Source of the DNA: Sulfurospirillum sp. | GTDB taxonomy: Bacteria > Campylobacterota > Campylobacteria > Campylobacterales > Sulfurospirillaceae | Assembly: GCA_014859685.1 (NCBI GenBank) | Contig: JACUTU010000005.1 | Coordinates: 1 to 64,000, forward strand | Length of the DNA stretch: 64,000 nucleotides | Direction of reading: 5' to 3' | Shown here: one piece after another, positions 37,115 to 45,210 of the stretch | Layout of the letters: the number at the start of each line of letters is the position of its first letter | How positions within the stretch are numbered: position 1 is the first letter of the stretch | The notes under the pieces: model-generated | Told to the model about the DNA's origin: nothing | The model's input: only the letters and a program-made list of their open reading frames with translations | The model's database searches: none | Translations under genes and position numbers: made by a program

Positions 37115-38689
37115 CTATACAATCTCTAAAATCTCTTTTTTTAGCGACTCTTTGTCTATTTTTCCTTGTGATGGGCTACTCATAGGAAGATTTTCTTTAT
37201 AAATAATCACAGCTGGAATCATATGGTTTGGCAAGTGTTTTTTGAGCTCAAAAAGAATCTCATTTTTTGGTATCTCTCTTGTTGCTGTATAAACCATCAC
37301 AATCTCCTCTTCTATCTTTTCATTTTCAATAGAAAAAACAGCACATCCCTTGATTTGCTGGAGATTGTTTCGCACGACGCTTTCAATCTCATAAGGACTG
37401 ATGCGAAAACCGCAGGATTTTATCATATCATCTTTTCGTGATACAAAATAGATATAACCCTCTTCATCCTTATAAACATAATCACCACTACAAACAACGA
37501 TCTCATCGATAAGTTCTCCCTCAAGATCAATCACTTTTTCAAGCACTTTGATACTTTTATAAAACTTTTGCGTATCATCTTTGGCATTCCAATAGCCTTT
37601 ATAGATGTATCCGCCACGGTGAATAAGCTCTCCTATCTCTCTTGGCTTGCATTCAAGTCCTTCTTCATTGATGATATATATCTCTACATCTGGGATAGCT
37701 TTTCCTATGGAATCTGGACGAATTTTAAGCTGATTTGGCTCAAGGTAAGTGGAGCGAAATGCTTCTGTAAGTCCGTGCATTGAGTAAAATTTAGCATTTG
37801 AAAAGTAGGTTTGGACATCTTGGATCATTTTGTTTGTAATCTTACCGCCCGAACTCGTAACAATCCTTACATGTGAGAGTAACTTTGGATTTGGCAATCT
37901 TGAGAGTGTTTCATCAAACATTTGTGTTATATGGATCGGCATAAGTGGAATAATGGTAACTTTGTGATTTAAGATATGATTGAAAAAATCATTTGGCAAA
38001 ACAATACTATGGATTGCAAGTGTAGCTCTTTTGTAGATACTGCAACAAATTTGATTGATCCCATAATCAAGAATAAAAGGAAGCACACCACTGAGTACAT
38101 CATCGCTTTTTATATCAAGATATTGTGAAACAACCCTCGCACTGTCGATGAGATTTCTATGCGTTATAACGATTCCTTTTGGAAAACCGCTCAAACCAAA
38201 ACTATAAGTGATGGCTGCATTTGTGTGTCCTGAGATGTTGCAAGTGTATTTTTTGGAGCAACACTTAAAAATCTCTTCAAAAGAAACAATGTCTCTTTTC
38301 GTTGCTTCATAAGTAATGATAACACCGCTGTAATCAATTGCATCGATATTTTTAAGTTTGCTGTGATCTGTTATCAAACACTCTATACCGCAATCTTTGA
38401 TGATATGTTCCACCTGCTCGCTTTTGAGAAATCTCGAAATTGGTACAAAGATATAATCGCTTGAAAGCACAGAAAGAATTGCTATAACTTGAGCTATATT
38501 TTTATGCGAATAGATCCCGATGCGAGAACCTTTTTTGAGATCTAATTCGCTTAAATAACTCGCCACTTGATTGACTTTTTCAAAAAGCTCTTCATAGCTC
38601 ATCAATCCATGACTATCAATCAATGCTGTTTTTTTTGGTGCTTTTTCATACGCTTTTTCCAAAATTGAGCGCATACAATTTATAGACAT
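37115..38689 (-). CDS. AMP-forming acyl/aminoacyl ligase of the glutamate mutase operon
   Basis: A 524-residue member of the ANL adenylating family. Recognised elements are a P-loop region FGLSGFPKGIVITHRN (about 170-185), the aromatic/GxTE segment HGLTEA, the SGDYVYKDEEGYIYF hinge with SRKDDMIK, and a C-terminal QGKIDK carrying the catalytic Lys. The P-loop is unusual: F-G-L-S-G replaces the Ser/Thr-rich consensus. The start at 38689 is chosen for AAAGGAG six bases upstream; an ATG further upstream overlaps the preceding gene. It is 10 bp after the MutL-type gene. By position it should activate the mutase product, 3-methylaspartate, but no carrier protein is adjacent and the substrate is unproven. 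Confidence 0.85.
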   Translation of the reverse strand: MSINCMRSILEKAYEKAPKKTALIDSHGLMSYEELFEKVNQVASYLSELDLKKGSRIGIYSHKNIAQVIAILSVLSSDYIFVPISRFLKSEQVEHIIKDCGIECLITDHSKLKNIDAIDYSGVIITYEATKRDIVSFEEIFKCCSKKYTCNISGHTNAAITYSFGLSGFPKGIVITHRNLIDSARVVSQYLDIKSDDVLSGVLPFILDYGINQICCSIYKRATLAIHSIVLPNDFFNHILNHKVTIIPLMPIHITQMFDETLSRLPNPKLLSHVRIVTSSGGKITNKMIQDVQTYFSNAKFYSMHGLTEAFRSTYLEPNQLKIRPDSIGKAIPDVEIYIINEEGLECKPREIGELIHRGGYIYKGYWNAKDDTQKFYKSIKVLEKVIDLEGELIDEIVVCSGDYVYKDEEGYIYFVSRKDDMIKSCGFRISPYEIESVVRNNLQQIKGCAVFSIENEKIEEEIVMVYTATREIPKNEILFELKKHLPNHMIPAVIIYKENLPMSSPSQGKIDKESLKKEILEIV

Positions 38690-38699
38690 ATCATCTCCT

Positions 38700-39875
38700 T
38701 TATTGGTGCATTCCAAGTGTCCAAATATCATAATTGTGATCTAGAACAATCGTTGGAATGGTATTTGTATTTAGCACTTTTTTATAGAAAAAATGCACGA
38801 TACTTAAAACCTCATCTTGTGAGAGTACTTTTGTAATGCCGCCTGTAAACACAAGGGCATTTAAACGCTCTAAATTAAGAGTTACATACGCTGGTTTATA
38901 GCTTGAAACTTTATATAAAACTAAAAAAATGGATAGGAGCATAAGAATTTTTGTAGCTTTTTCACTTTGCTCTTCGAGAATATTTTCCGTAACATTGAGG
39001 TAATTGAGCATTTCATACACAAATTCATTGCTTTTGGCTGCAAAAACGAGACTCTCACGCGATTTATACACGCCAAGCTTTTTAAATACAAGCCTATCAA
39101 ATCCGTTCTCGCTCACTATATTGTCTCGCACGAGGTCACGACTATAATGTATATCTGTCGTAGCTCCGCCGATATCAACCACAATAAATGGATCAACCAC
39201 TGCAAATTTCGTACCGATAAACGGCAAAGACCGATTAACGATATAAGGCGTTGAAAAAATTTGATTGGCCGTGATTGCATAGAGTTGCTTGATATCTTCT
39301 TTGCCTACGATATCTTGTTGATAAAGATTTGTAAGGTACTCTTTAAGTGCTTCTTCTCGCACTTTGAGTTTATTGTCGATGATATTTTCAAGCACCACAA
39401 GTGCTTCTACATGTGAGCGTAAAAAAGGAACATCTTGAGTATTGCCTACATAAACTATATTGCTGTATCGTAGTTTTGCAAGATAGCTTATAAGTTTTGT
39501 ATCATAAATCCCGCCAACACTATCGATGCCACCTACAACAATTACAACATCAAGCAATTGCGTCGGTGCTACACTTGTTTGCAATTCATGCACTAAAACT
39601 GTGTCGATGATATTGATTCCAGAATTAAAAGCGATATTTTTGGCGTATTTGAGACTAAAAGAGTTTGTAAGTCCAATGATAAGCGTACTTAAACCGCCAT
39701 TTGCTGATGAACAGATATAAATATCTTCTTTTTTATATGCAGCTATTTTGTTTGCAAATTTGTGGCTTAAATCATCAAAAATAGTCATACTAAAATCTCG
39801 AAAAGCTTGTGCTACGCCCTCACTTGAACTTGTTTTAAAATAAGTACTCCCAACATCTATGAGTAACTTACTCAT
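38700..39875 (-). CDS. MutL-family protein of glutamate mutase loci (ASKHA ATPase fold)
   Basis: 391 residues opening with SKLLIDVGSTYFKTS, a phosphate-1-type loop, and with VDIGGATTDIHYS in the middle, both typical of the actin/hexokinase fold. This is the MutL protein that accompanies glutamate mutase in clostridia, unrelated to the mismatch-repair MutL. It is thought to help assemble or reactivate the B12 enzyme. It overlaps the E-subunit gene by 8 bp. Confidence 0.88.
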   Translation of the reverse strand: MSKLLIDVGSTYFKTSSSEGVAQAFRDFSMTIFDDLSHKFANKIAAYKKEDIYICSSANGGLSTLIIGLTNSFSLKYAKNIAFNSGINIIDTVLVHELQTSVAPTQLLDVVIVVGGIDSVGGIYDTKLISYLAKLRYSNIVYVGNTQDVPFLRSHVEALVVLENIIDNKLKVREEALKEYLTNLYQQDIVGKEDIKQLYAITANQIFSTPYIVNRSLPFIGTKFAVVDPFIVVDIGGATTDIHYSRDLVRDNIVSENGFDRLVFKKLGVYKSRESLVFAAKSNEFVYEMLNYLNVTENILEEQSEKATKILMLLSIFLVLYKVSSYKPAYVTLNLERLNALVFTGGITKVLSQDEVLSIVHFFYKKVLNTNTIPTIVLDHNYDIWTLGMHQ

Positions 39876-41235
39876 GCATAACTCCTATATCACAAATGAT
39901 TTTATTGATAACTGCTGTTTTATCATCGCTCAAGCTTACATGTGAGCGTTCAAATGCAAAACATTTTTCACTAATCGGTAGTTTGCCTTTTTCGATGATG
40001 CGGATATTACTTTGGGCATCTCGTATGGTAATCACGGCATTGTGATTGATGATATGAGGTGAAAAAGGTACATCAATGATACCGTTTTTGATAGAATTGA
40101 ATGCTTTTCTCCAGAGCGTATCGGCACTATCATTCAATACCGCTTCCATGATAGAATGTATTTCGGCTTCAAGATTTTCCTCTTCCGCTGCATCACTGAT
40201 ATTTGGCAAACCATTTAAAACTTGTAGGGTGTATTTTGTGTTAGCAACTGATTGGGCGTTGCATTGCATCGTTGGAATACCAAAAGCCTCATCTCTTGTT
40301 TTTACGATAATTTTATCGGCTCTCACAAGTGCTGCTATGACGGTGCTTGTGTTGATAAGTGAGTCTGAAAGTTCTTTGTTTCTAGGAAAAGCGCCCATCC
40401 ACTGGTGGTAGACTATATTTATTGTAGCATCGCTACATCCTATCTTTTGAGCATAATAATTGGCTGTTTTACGCAAAACATTTGCACTCACTATATCTTG
40501 CATCACCGAACCGTGCTGGGCGAAACTCACCGAAAATGATTTCACTCCCTCTTCAAGTGAAAGCAACATCTCTAAAAGCTGGATAACGATTGTGATACAA
40601 GGCGGTACAAGCGTTGCGGTGAGTGGACCAAAAGACTCACGATTTATCGGTTCATTGAGCGTTGAATACTCTGCACAAATTTTTTCTACATATTTCCAAT
40701 ATAAAAACGCTTTATCAAGTGGAAAATTTTTCGAGTAAGGCAAGAGATAAGTGATAGGTCCGCCCTCTATCTCAAAAATACCGCTAGCAAGTGCTGTTTC
40801 TATGAGCAATCTCGCATCGGGCGTTCCATGACGAAGACTCACAGGTGTGTTAAAGTGCGTGATCATTTTTCTTGTGGTACGGTATCCGTGCGTGACCAAA
40901 GGGTAACCGTTGAGCATATCGACTTCATTTTCCTCAGATAACATCAACATTTTTTTGGCACTTGCATAATCATTGAGTCTTGTGTGTGAATCCACAGTCA
41001 AAGGCATAACATCGATATTTGCTTTTTGAAATTCATGATAGAGTGCGAACATCTTGTTGTAAGTAGGAAAACCGCCCCTTGGTTGTACGAGTGTTTTGTT
41101 ACTATGCTTAAAAGTATGGGATATAAAAAGCTCTTTTGGAGCATTGGTTATAAACTCTCGTATTTCATCAAAATCAAATCTATCTGCATATTCGTTGTGA
41201 GTGATGATATCTCGTTCACGCTTCAATAAAGTCAT
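39868..41235 (-). CDS. glmE: Glutamate mutase epsilon subunit (methylaspartate mutase E)
   Basis: The catalytic subunit of the adenosylcobalamin-dependent rearrangement of L-glutamate to (2S,3S)-3-methylaspartate. The 455 residues show the TIM-barrel signatures VQPRGGFPTYNK, LRHGTPDARLLIE (substrate Arg region), EGGPITYLLPYSKNFPL and HQWMGAFPR. It is slightly shorter than the clostridial protein (about 480). The ATG overlaps the S-subunit stop by 4 bp and its end overlaps the MutL gene. No methylaspartate ammonia-lyase or mesaconase is adjacent, so the fermentative pathway is not indicated here. Confidence 0.93.
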   Translation of the reverse strand: MTLLKRERDIITHNEYADRFDFDEIREFITNAPKELFISHTFKHSNKTLVQPRGGFPTYNKMFALYHEFQKANIDVMPLTVDSHTRLNDYASAKKMLMLSEENEVDMLNGYPLVTHGYRTTRKMITHFNTPVSLRHGTPDARLLIETALASGIFEIEGGPITYLLPYSKNFPLDKAFLYWKYVEKICAEYSTLNEPINRESFGPLTATLVPPCITIVIQLLEMLLSLEEGVKSFSVSFAQHGSVMQDIVSANVLRKTANYYAQKIGCSDATINIVYHQWMGAFPRNKELSDSLINTSTVIAALVRADKIIVKTRDEAFGIPTMQCNAQSVANTKYTLQVLNGLPNISDAAEEENLEAEIHSIMEAVLNDSADTLWRKAFNSIKNGIIDVPFSPHIINHNAVITIRDAQSNIRIIEKGKLPISEKCFAFERSHVSLSDDKTAVINKIICDIGVMHE

Positions 41236-41657
41236 TTTGTAATCCTATCTTGCATAAAAGCTTCAAGTGTATCGAGTCCTGTGTTGAGGTCTATTTGATG
41301 AAAAACAAGATCAAAGCCGTATGCTTTATACTTTGGAACTATATCTTCGCATTTTGCTTCACCGACTGCTAAATTGCCACCGATAACAAAAACAACATCT
41401 TTTAGTTGATATTCGGATCGTAAAAATTGCAAATCCCTACACCAGCCCTCAGCTTCACCATTGAGCGAAGAGATAAGCAAGATATCAGCATCAGTTTCTA
41501 TAACAGCATCTATAAACTCTTCTAAGTAGGTATTGACCCCTAAATTGAATACTTCATAACCTCTAGCTTGCAAAGAGATATCGATAAGTCTATTTGCCAC
41601 CACATGTATGTCGTTTCCAACAACTCCCGTTACAACTTTTTTAATCCTATCTGTCAT
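41232..41657 (-). CDS. glmS: Glutamate mutase sigma subunit (B12-binding)
   Basis: The cobalamin-binding subunit, 141 residues. The base-off/His-on motif reads D16-I-H18-V-V-A21, so the last position of D-x-H-x-x-G is Ala; His18, the expected cobalt ligand, is kept. The partner motifs S-S-L (63-65) and G-G (93-94) are intact. The start at 41657 is chosen for AGGA upstream and for length; an ATG at 41696 lacks a binding site. It is the first gene of the four-gene operon. (The symbol here means glutamate mutase, not glucosamine synthase.). Confidence 0.92.
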   Translation of the reverse strand: MTDRIKKVVTGVVGNDIHVVANRLIDISLQARGYEVFNLGVNTYLEEFIDAVIETDADILLISSLNGEAEGWCRDLQFLRSEYQLKDVVFVIGGNLAVGEAKCEDIVPKYKAYGFDLVFHQIDLNTGLDTLEAFMQDRITK

Positions 41658-41720
41658 CTTAAAATTTCCTATCGCTTCACATATAAAAGTGTCCATTTTA
41701 TCTTATTTATTTTTAAGATT

Positions 41721-41729
41721 TGATATAAT
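41721..41729 (+). promoter_or_regulatory. Extended -10 promoter for the RraA-family gene
   Basis: TGATATAAT is an exact extended -10 (TG-N-TATAAT) 29 bp before the ATG of the RraA-family gene. No convincing -35 is seen, which extended -10 promoters do not need. The promoter of the divergent glutamate mutase operon should lie in the same ~100-bp gap, but I could not pick one. Confidence 0.5.
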
Positions 41730-41758
41730 TTTTCATATTTTAAAGCTATGGAGGACAA

Positions 41759-42238
41759 ATGACTTTTCAAACTTCTGATCTGTGTGACAAATACGACAAT
41801 ACAGTGCAAGTGTTAACGCCACTCTTACACTCTTTTGGTGGGACAAATAGATGCTTTGGACAAATAGTTACATGTAAGCTACCTGATCACAACTATACTC
41901 TAAAACAACTTTTGCAAACATCAGGTGATGGAAAAGTGTGTGTGGTTGATGTGAATGCTAAATTTACTGCTGTTGTTGGCGATACACTCATGGCATTTGC
42001 TGCACAAAACAATTGGGCTGGAATCATCATAAATGGATATGTGCGAGACACGATAAATACAAAAAAAATCAATGTAGCACTCTTTGCACTTGGAACTTGT
42101 CCTAAAAAAACACAATTAGAAAAAAAAGGCGTGCTTGGTGAAACGCTTCATTTTGCGGGCGTAGATTTTTGCGATGGGGATTTTTTGTATGCTGATGAGG
42201 ATGGTATCATCACAAGCAAAGAAATGCTTTACATGTAA
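41759..42238 (+). CDS. rraA: RraA-family protein (RNase E inhibitor/HMG aldolase-like)
   Basis: 159 residues of the RraA fold: the FGGTNRCFGQ opening, GDTLMAFAAQNNWAGIIINGYVRD and the closing FLYADEDGIITS. Members either inhibit RNase E or act as metal-dependent class II aldolases on 4-hydroxy-4-methyl-2-oxoglutarate; the R and D of NGYVRDT are shared by both. GGAGG lies six bases before ATG. The last codons and stop are made by a TTACATGTAA motif. It is divergent from the glutamate mutase operon; a metabolic link is possible but unsupported. Confidence 0.85.
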   Translation: MTFQTSDLCDKYDNTVQVLTPLLHSFGGTNRCFGQIVTCKLPDHNYTLKQLLQTSGDGKVCVVDVNAKFTAVVGDTLMAFAAQNNWAGIIINGYVRDTINTKKINVALFALGTCPKKTQLEKKGVLGETLHFAGVDFCDGDFLYADEDGIITSKEMLYM

Positions 42239-42246
42239 AACATTTG

Positions 42247-42765
42247 ATGAAGCAAATATTTTTAGGGTTTATATTACTTTTTATTTTTTACGGATGTACA
42301 GCACATGGTCCACAAACTGCAAAAATTGAACAGTTACAAATGACACTTGTGAATCTTGATGTAAAAGTAGATTTTAGTGAGGCCGCAACGCTCGCTACAA
42401 ACTTGCATATGCTTGGCGCATCATTAGCGCTTGAATATGCCTTGGTAAAACCTCCATTGTTTCATAATTTTTTAGTTAATGCTGGTGTCAAAAAGCGTGG
42501 CTTGTGTTGGCATTTTGCAACTGACATGCTCGAAAGTGTGCTTAAAGAGAAATATGAAAGTTTTGATTTTTATCTTGTTGGGACAAATATCGGGGATTAT
42601 TGGCAAGAGCATACCGCACTTCTTGTCACAGCTCAAGGACAGGAGGTTAGCAAAGGTGTTATAATCGATGCATGGAGAAATTCAGGCGAACTTTTTTTCT
42701 CCAAAATTGATGAAGACCCTGTGTATAAGTGGTCTCAAAGAGGAGCTAAAAGAAATGAAAGATGA
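42247..42765 (+). CDS. Lipoprotein with a possible Cys-His-Asp protease-like triad
   Basis: A 172-residue protein with a signal peptide and lipobox (FYGC). The mature part has a Cys in KRGLCWHFA, a His in WQEHTALLVTA and an Asp in VIIDAWRNSGELFF, the order and spacing seen in papain/transglutaminase-fold proteins. I do not recognise a named family. It starts 8 bp after the RraA gene and overlaps the YgbA gene by 11 bp, so the three are probably co-transcribed. Catalytic activity is inference only. Confidence 0.65.
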   Translation: MKQIFLGFILLFIFYGCTAHGPQTAKIEQLQMTLVNLDVKVDFSEAATLATNLHMLGASLALEYALVKPPLFHNFLVNAGVKKRGLCWHFATDMLESVLKEKYESFDFYLVGTNIGDYWQEHTALLVTAQGQEVSKGVIIDAWRNSGELFFSKIDEDPVYKWSQRGAKRNER

Positions 42766-43099
42766 AAAATTTATCAAAGATACGCAAACAGTTTTGCAAT
42801 TTATCCAAACCTTTTGTGACGATAAACATGCTTCACAACATCCAAAAGAATCCCTAAACATTTCATATCGAGAAAAAAATCTCTTACATGTAAGCTTTCA
42901 TCTATGCTCTACATGTAAGCAAACTTTTTTATATTCCCTAGAGCGATTACAATCGTGTCCGCACGAAGAGAAACCACGATGCCGCAAATGTTCAAATCCA
43001 TGCTATGAACGATCCCGTTGGAAAGAATTGGCTCAAATTATGCGTTATAGCGGTATGAAATTAGGACTTGTAAAGCTCAAAAAAATTTTTATGCGTTAA
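42755..43099 (+). CDS. ygbA: YgbA-family (nitrous-oxide-stimulated promoter) protein
   Basis: 114 residues with the family's Cys pattern: FCDDKH in the N-terminal part, LCSTCKQTFLYSLERLQSCP in the centre, then CRKCSNPCY and a C-terminal MRYSG. In Escherichia coli, YgbA is induced by nitric oxide and linked to iron or nitrosative stress; the biochemical role is not settled. The ATG at 42755 is preferred (AGAGGAG upstream). Overlaps the lipoprotein gene; faces the EamA gene tail to tail. Confidence 0.85.
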   Translation: MKDEKFIKDTQTVLQFIQTFCDDKHASQHPKESLNISYREKNLLHVSFHLCSTCKQTFLYSLERLQSCPHEEKPRCRKCSNPCYERSRWKELAQIMRYSGMKLGLVKLKKIFMR

Positions 43100-43101
43100 A
43101 T

Positions 43102-44007
43102 TTATAGGCTTTTTGTTTTCACCCGTTTGATGATTTTGATGTTGTTGAGTATTTTTATTGCTAAAAGCGTGAGAATTGTACCTGCTATGATCGAGTAACT
43201 GATATGTTCATCCAAGAAAATGACGCTTAGGATTATCGCAAAAAATGGCACTAAAAAGATAAATGAACTCACCTCGTTTGCACCAAGTTTTTCTATCCCC
43301 AAGAAGTACACACTTGTAGCAAAAGTCGTTGAGACAATTGACAAAGAGAGGATATTTATCCAAAAAATATTATCAAATCTGGCGACTTGTATCTGTGAAA
43401 AATCAACAAAAAATACCGAAACGATTATGGTTGTGATTGCATACATGTAAAAAGTAAAAACAAGCGGAGAAGTTTGCGTGGAGCGAGAACTGATGATCGT
43501 GAGTGCTGGCCACAAAAGTGATGCACCTAAGAAATAAAGATTGTCAATACTAAAAATCTGTGCGACACTAAAAGAGCCAACATCTAAAAGTATCATCACA
43601 CCAACCGCACCTATCAACAAGGCAAATATATCTTTTTTTTCTATCTTCTTGCCGAAAAAAAGTGCCATAAATAAAAAAGTATTGATAGGAATAAGTGATG
43701 TTACAAGTGAACCTCCAAGACTTGCTGTACCAAATTTTGTACCGAGAAAATAGCACTTCATGTATGCTATCATGACTACAGAAGCTAGACAAACCAGCAA
43801 AAAACTCTTTTTTGTTATCACAAAATACTGCCGCATTATCACCAAAACAGGTGCAAGTGTTATGAGTGTAAAGATATTACGAAAAAATATAAGTTCATAT
43901 TCGTTGATGTAAGCACTTAAAACTTTTGCATTGACCCAAGAGCCACCCCAGCCAGCCATCGCTAGAAAAAGCAAAAAATAAAAGAGATTTTTGTTAGTTT
44001 TATCCAT
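43102..44007 (-). CDS. EamA/DMT-family transporter
   Basis: 301 residues, about ten hydrophobic helices in two similar halves, typical of the drug/metabolite transporter superfamily. The N-terminal half begins NLFYFLLFLAMAGWGGSWVNAK and the second half ends with the usual short helix and a basic tail. Substrates of EamA proteins range from amino acids to sugars and toxic compounds; none can be assigned. Single gene, tail to tail with ygbA. Confidence 0.88.
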   Translation of the reverse strand: MDKTNKNLFYFLLFLAMAGWGGSWVNAKVLSAYINEYELIFFRNIFTLITLAPVLVIMRQYFVITKKSFLLVCLASVVMIAYMKCYFLGTKFGTASLGGSLVTSLIPINTFLFMALFFGKKIEKKDIFALLIGAVGVMILLDVGSFSVAQIFSIDNLYFLGASLLWPALTIISSRSTQTSPLVFTFYMYAITTIIVSVFFVDFSQIQVARFDNIFWINILSLSIVSTTFATSVYFLGIEKLGANEVSSFIFLVPFFAIILSVIFLDEHISYSIIAGTILTLLAIKILNNIKIIKRVKTKSL

Positions 44008-44072
44008 CGCGAAAGTCTATAGCAAGTAGGCTTAAAATTGAGCCATAAATTGCATATAAAGCTACAAACAAA

Positions 44073-44522
44073 TCACTTTTTCTCTAACATAGCTTTGGTA
44101 ACTTTGTGGCGGAATGTAAACATACTTGCAAGTTCTTTAAATACAAATAAAGAAAAAAATCTTCCTATAAAACCTAATGGAATATCATATTTGACTCTAT
44201 CACGCAATTCACAAGTCCCATCTCCTAGATTTGTGAAGATGTGGTGATGTTCCCAATACGCAAAGGGAGATTTTAGAGCAATATCTACAAGCAAATTTGG
44301 TTGTTGCACTTTGGCAATTTTCACTATCCAGCGAGTCGGCAAGTAATATTTAACCGTTTTTATGCGTAGCAATTCGCCCTCTTTTGCTTCAAAATTTTCA
44401 TTTTCAAGAGTTACTTTTGTATCTGGTGGCGTGATGTATTTGAGATTTTTTGGGCTAAGATGAAATGCAAAAAGATCTTGTACATCACACTTTATAATGG
44501 AACTTTTTTCATAGATAAACAT
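44073..44522 (-). CDS. SRPBCC-family protein
   Basis: 149 residues with the START/Bet v1-like fold pattern: an opening beta strand (FIYEKSSIIKCDVQDLFAFH), the FAYWEHHHIFTNLGDGTCELRDRVKYDIP hairpin and a long C-terminal helix. Members bind hydrophobic ligands or act as cyclase-like enzymes. It is 9 bp downstream of thiE and likely in the same transcript; no functional link to thiamine is evident. Confidence 0.8.
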   Translation of the reverse strand: MFIYEKSSIIKCDVQDLFAFHLSPKNLKYITPPDTKVTLENENFEAKEGELLRIKTVKYYLPTRWIVKIAKVQQPNLLVDIALKSPFAYWEHHHIFTNLGDGTCELRDRVKYDIPLGFIGRFFSLFVFKELASMFTFRHKVTKAMLEKK

Positions 44523-44531
44523 CTCTTTTCC

Positions 44532-45140
44532 TTAAAAAAATTTCGCATATAGTTGCGATTGTGCTTGTATGTCTTCACTAAGCCAAATATCACTAATCAC
44601 AGCTAACATATCTGGTTTGTGAGCTAGCAGTTTTTGAACATTGCGTAAATTTATCCCGCCTATGGCACAAACAGGAATATCAAGAAGGCTTTTTGCGATA
44701 CCTAAAACTTCTATATCCACAACCCTTGATGTTGGTTTTGTTGGTGATGGAAAAAAGGAGCCAAATGCTACATAATCAACTCCGATAGCTTGCATACTCA
44801 AGGCTTGATCGATATCGTTATAGCAAGAAACGCCCAAGATGCCCTTAAAATTATCACGGATCTGTTGTATATTTGTATAATCACTTTCACCTACATGTAA
44901 GCCGTCAAATCCTTGTTCAAGCGCTACTTTATAATTGTCGTTGAGTATAAAAGTTGCGTTGTATTGTTTGCATAAATCTTGCAAAGCGTTTGCATCTTCG
45001 GCAAGTTTCGCATCATGACTTGCCTTGTCTCTGTGTTGCACGATTCTCGCACCACCCTCGAGTGCTTTTTGTACTTGCTCAAGCATTGTTTTTGAAGGTG
45101 TGAGTGCGTTGTCTGTGATGATATATAATCCTCGAAGCAT
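44532..45140 (-). CDS. thiE: Thiamine phosphate synthase
   Basis: Joins the pyrimidine and thiazole moieties of thiamine. The 202-residue TIM barrel shows VQHRDKASHDAKL, the LNDNYKVALEQGFDGLHVGESD segment (phosphate and pyrimidine binding), GVDYVAFGSFFPSPTKP and PVCAIGGINLRNV. No TPP riboswitch is recognisable in the 70 bp upstream. A TACATGTAAG motif lies inside the gene at the LHV codons. Confidence 0.95.
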   Translation of the reverse strand: MLRGLYIITDNALTPSKTMLEQVQKALEGGARIVQHRDKASHDAKLAEDANALQDLCKQYNATFILNDNYKVALEQGFDGLHVGESDYTNIQQIRDNFKGILGVSCYNDIDQALSMQAIGVDYVAFGSFFPSPTKPTSRVVDIEVLGIAKSLLDIPVCAIGGINLRNVQKLLAHKPDMLAVISDIWLSEDIQAQSQLYAKFF

Positions 45141-45210
45141 AGTTTTCCTTTATAAATTATTGAATTATTGTATCGGGCTAGATGCCCTTTTGTAGCAAAA
45201 ATTTGTCACT

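Noticed and set aside
41658-41696. Upstream ATG for the glutamate mutase S subunit
   Set aside because: No Shine-Dalgarno sequence, and the extra 13 residues are not seen in the family; ATG at 41657 has AGGA upstream.
45141-45210. TPP riboswitch before thiE
   Set aside because: The gap is too short and contains none of the conserved thi-box sequence; only a weak GGGC/GCCC hairpin.
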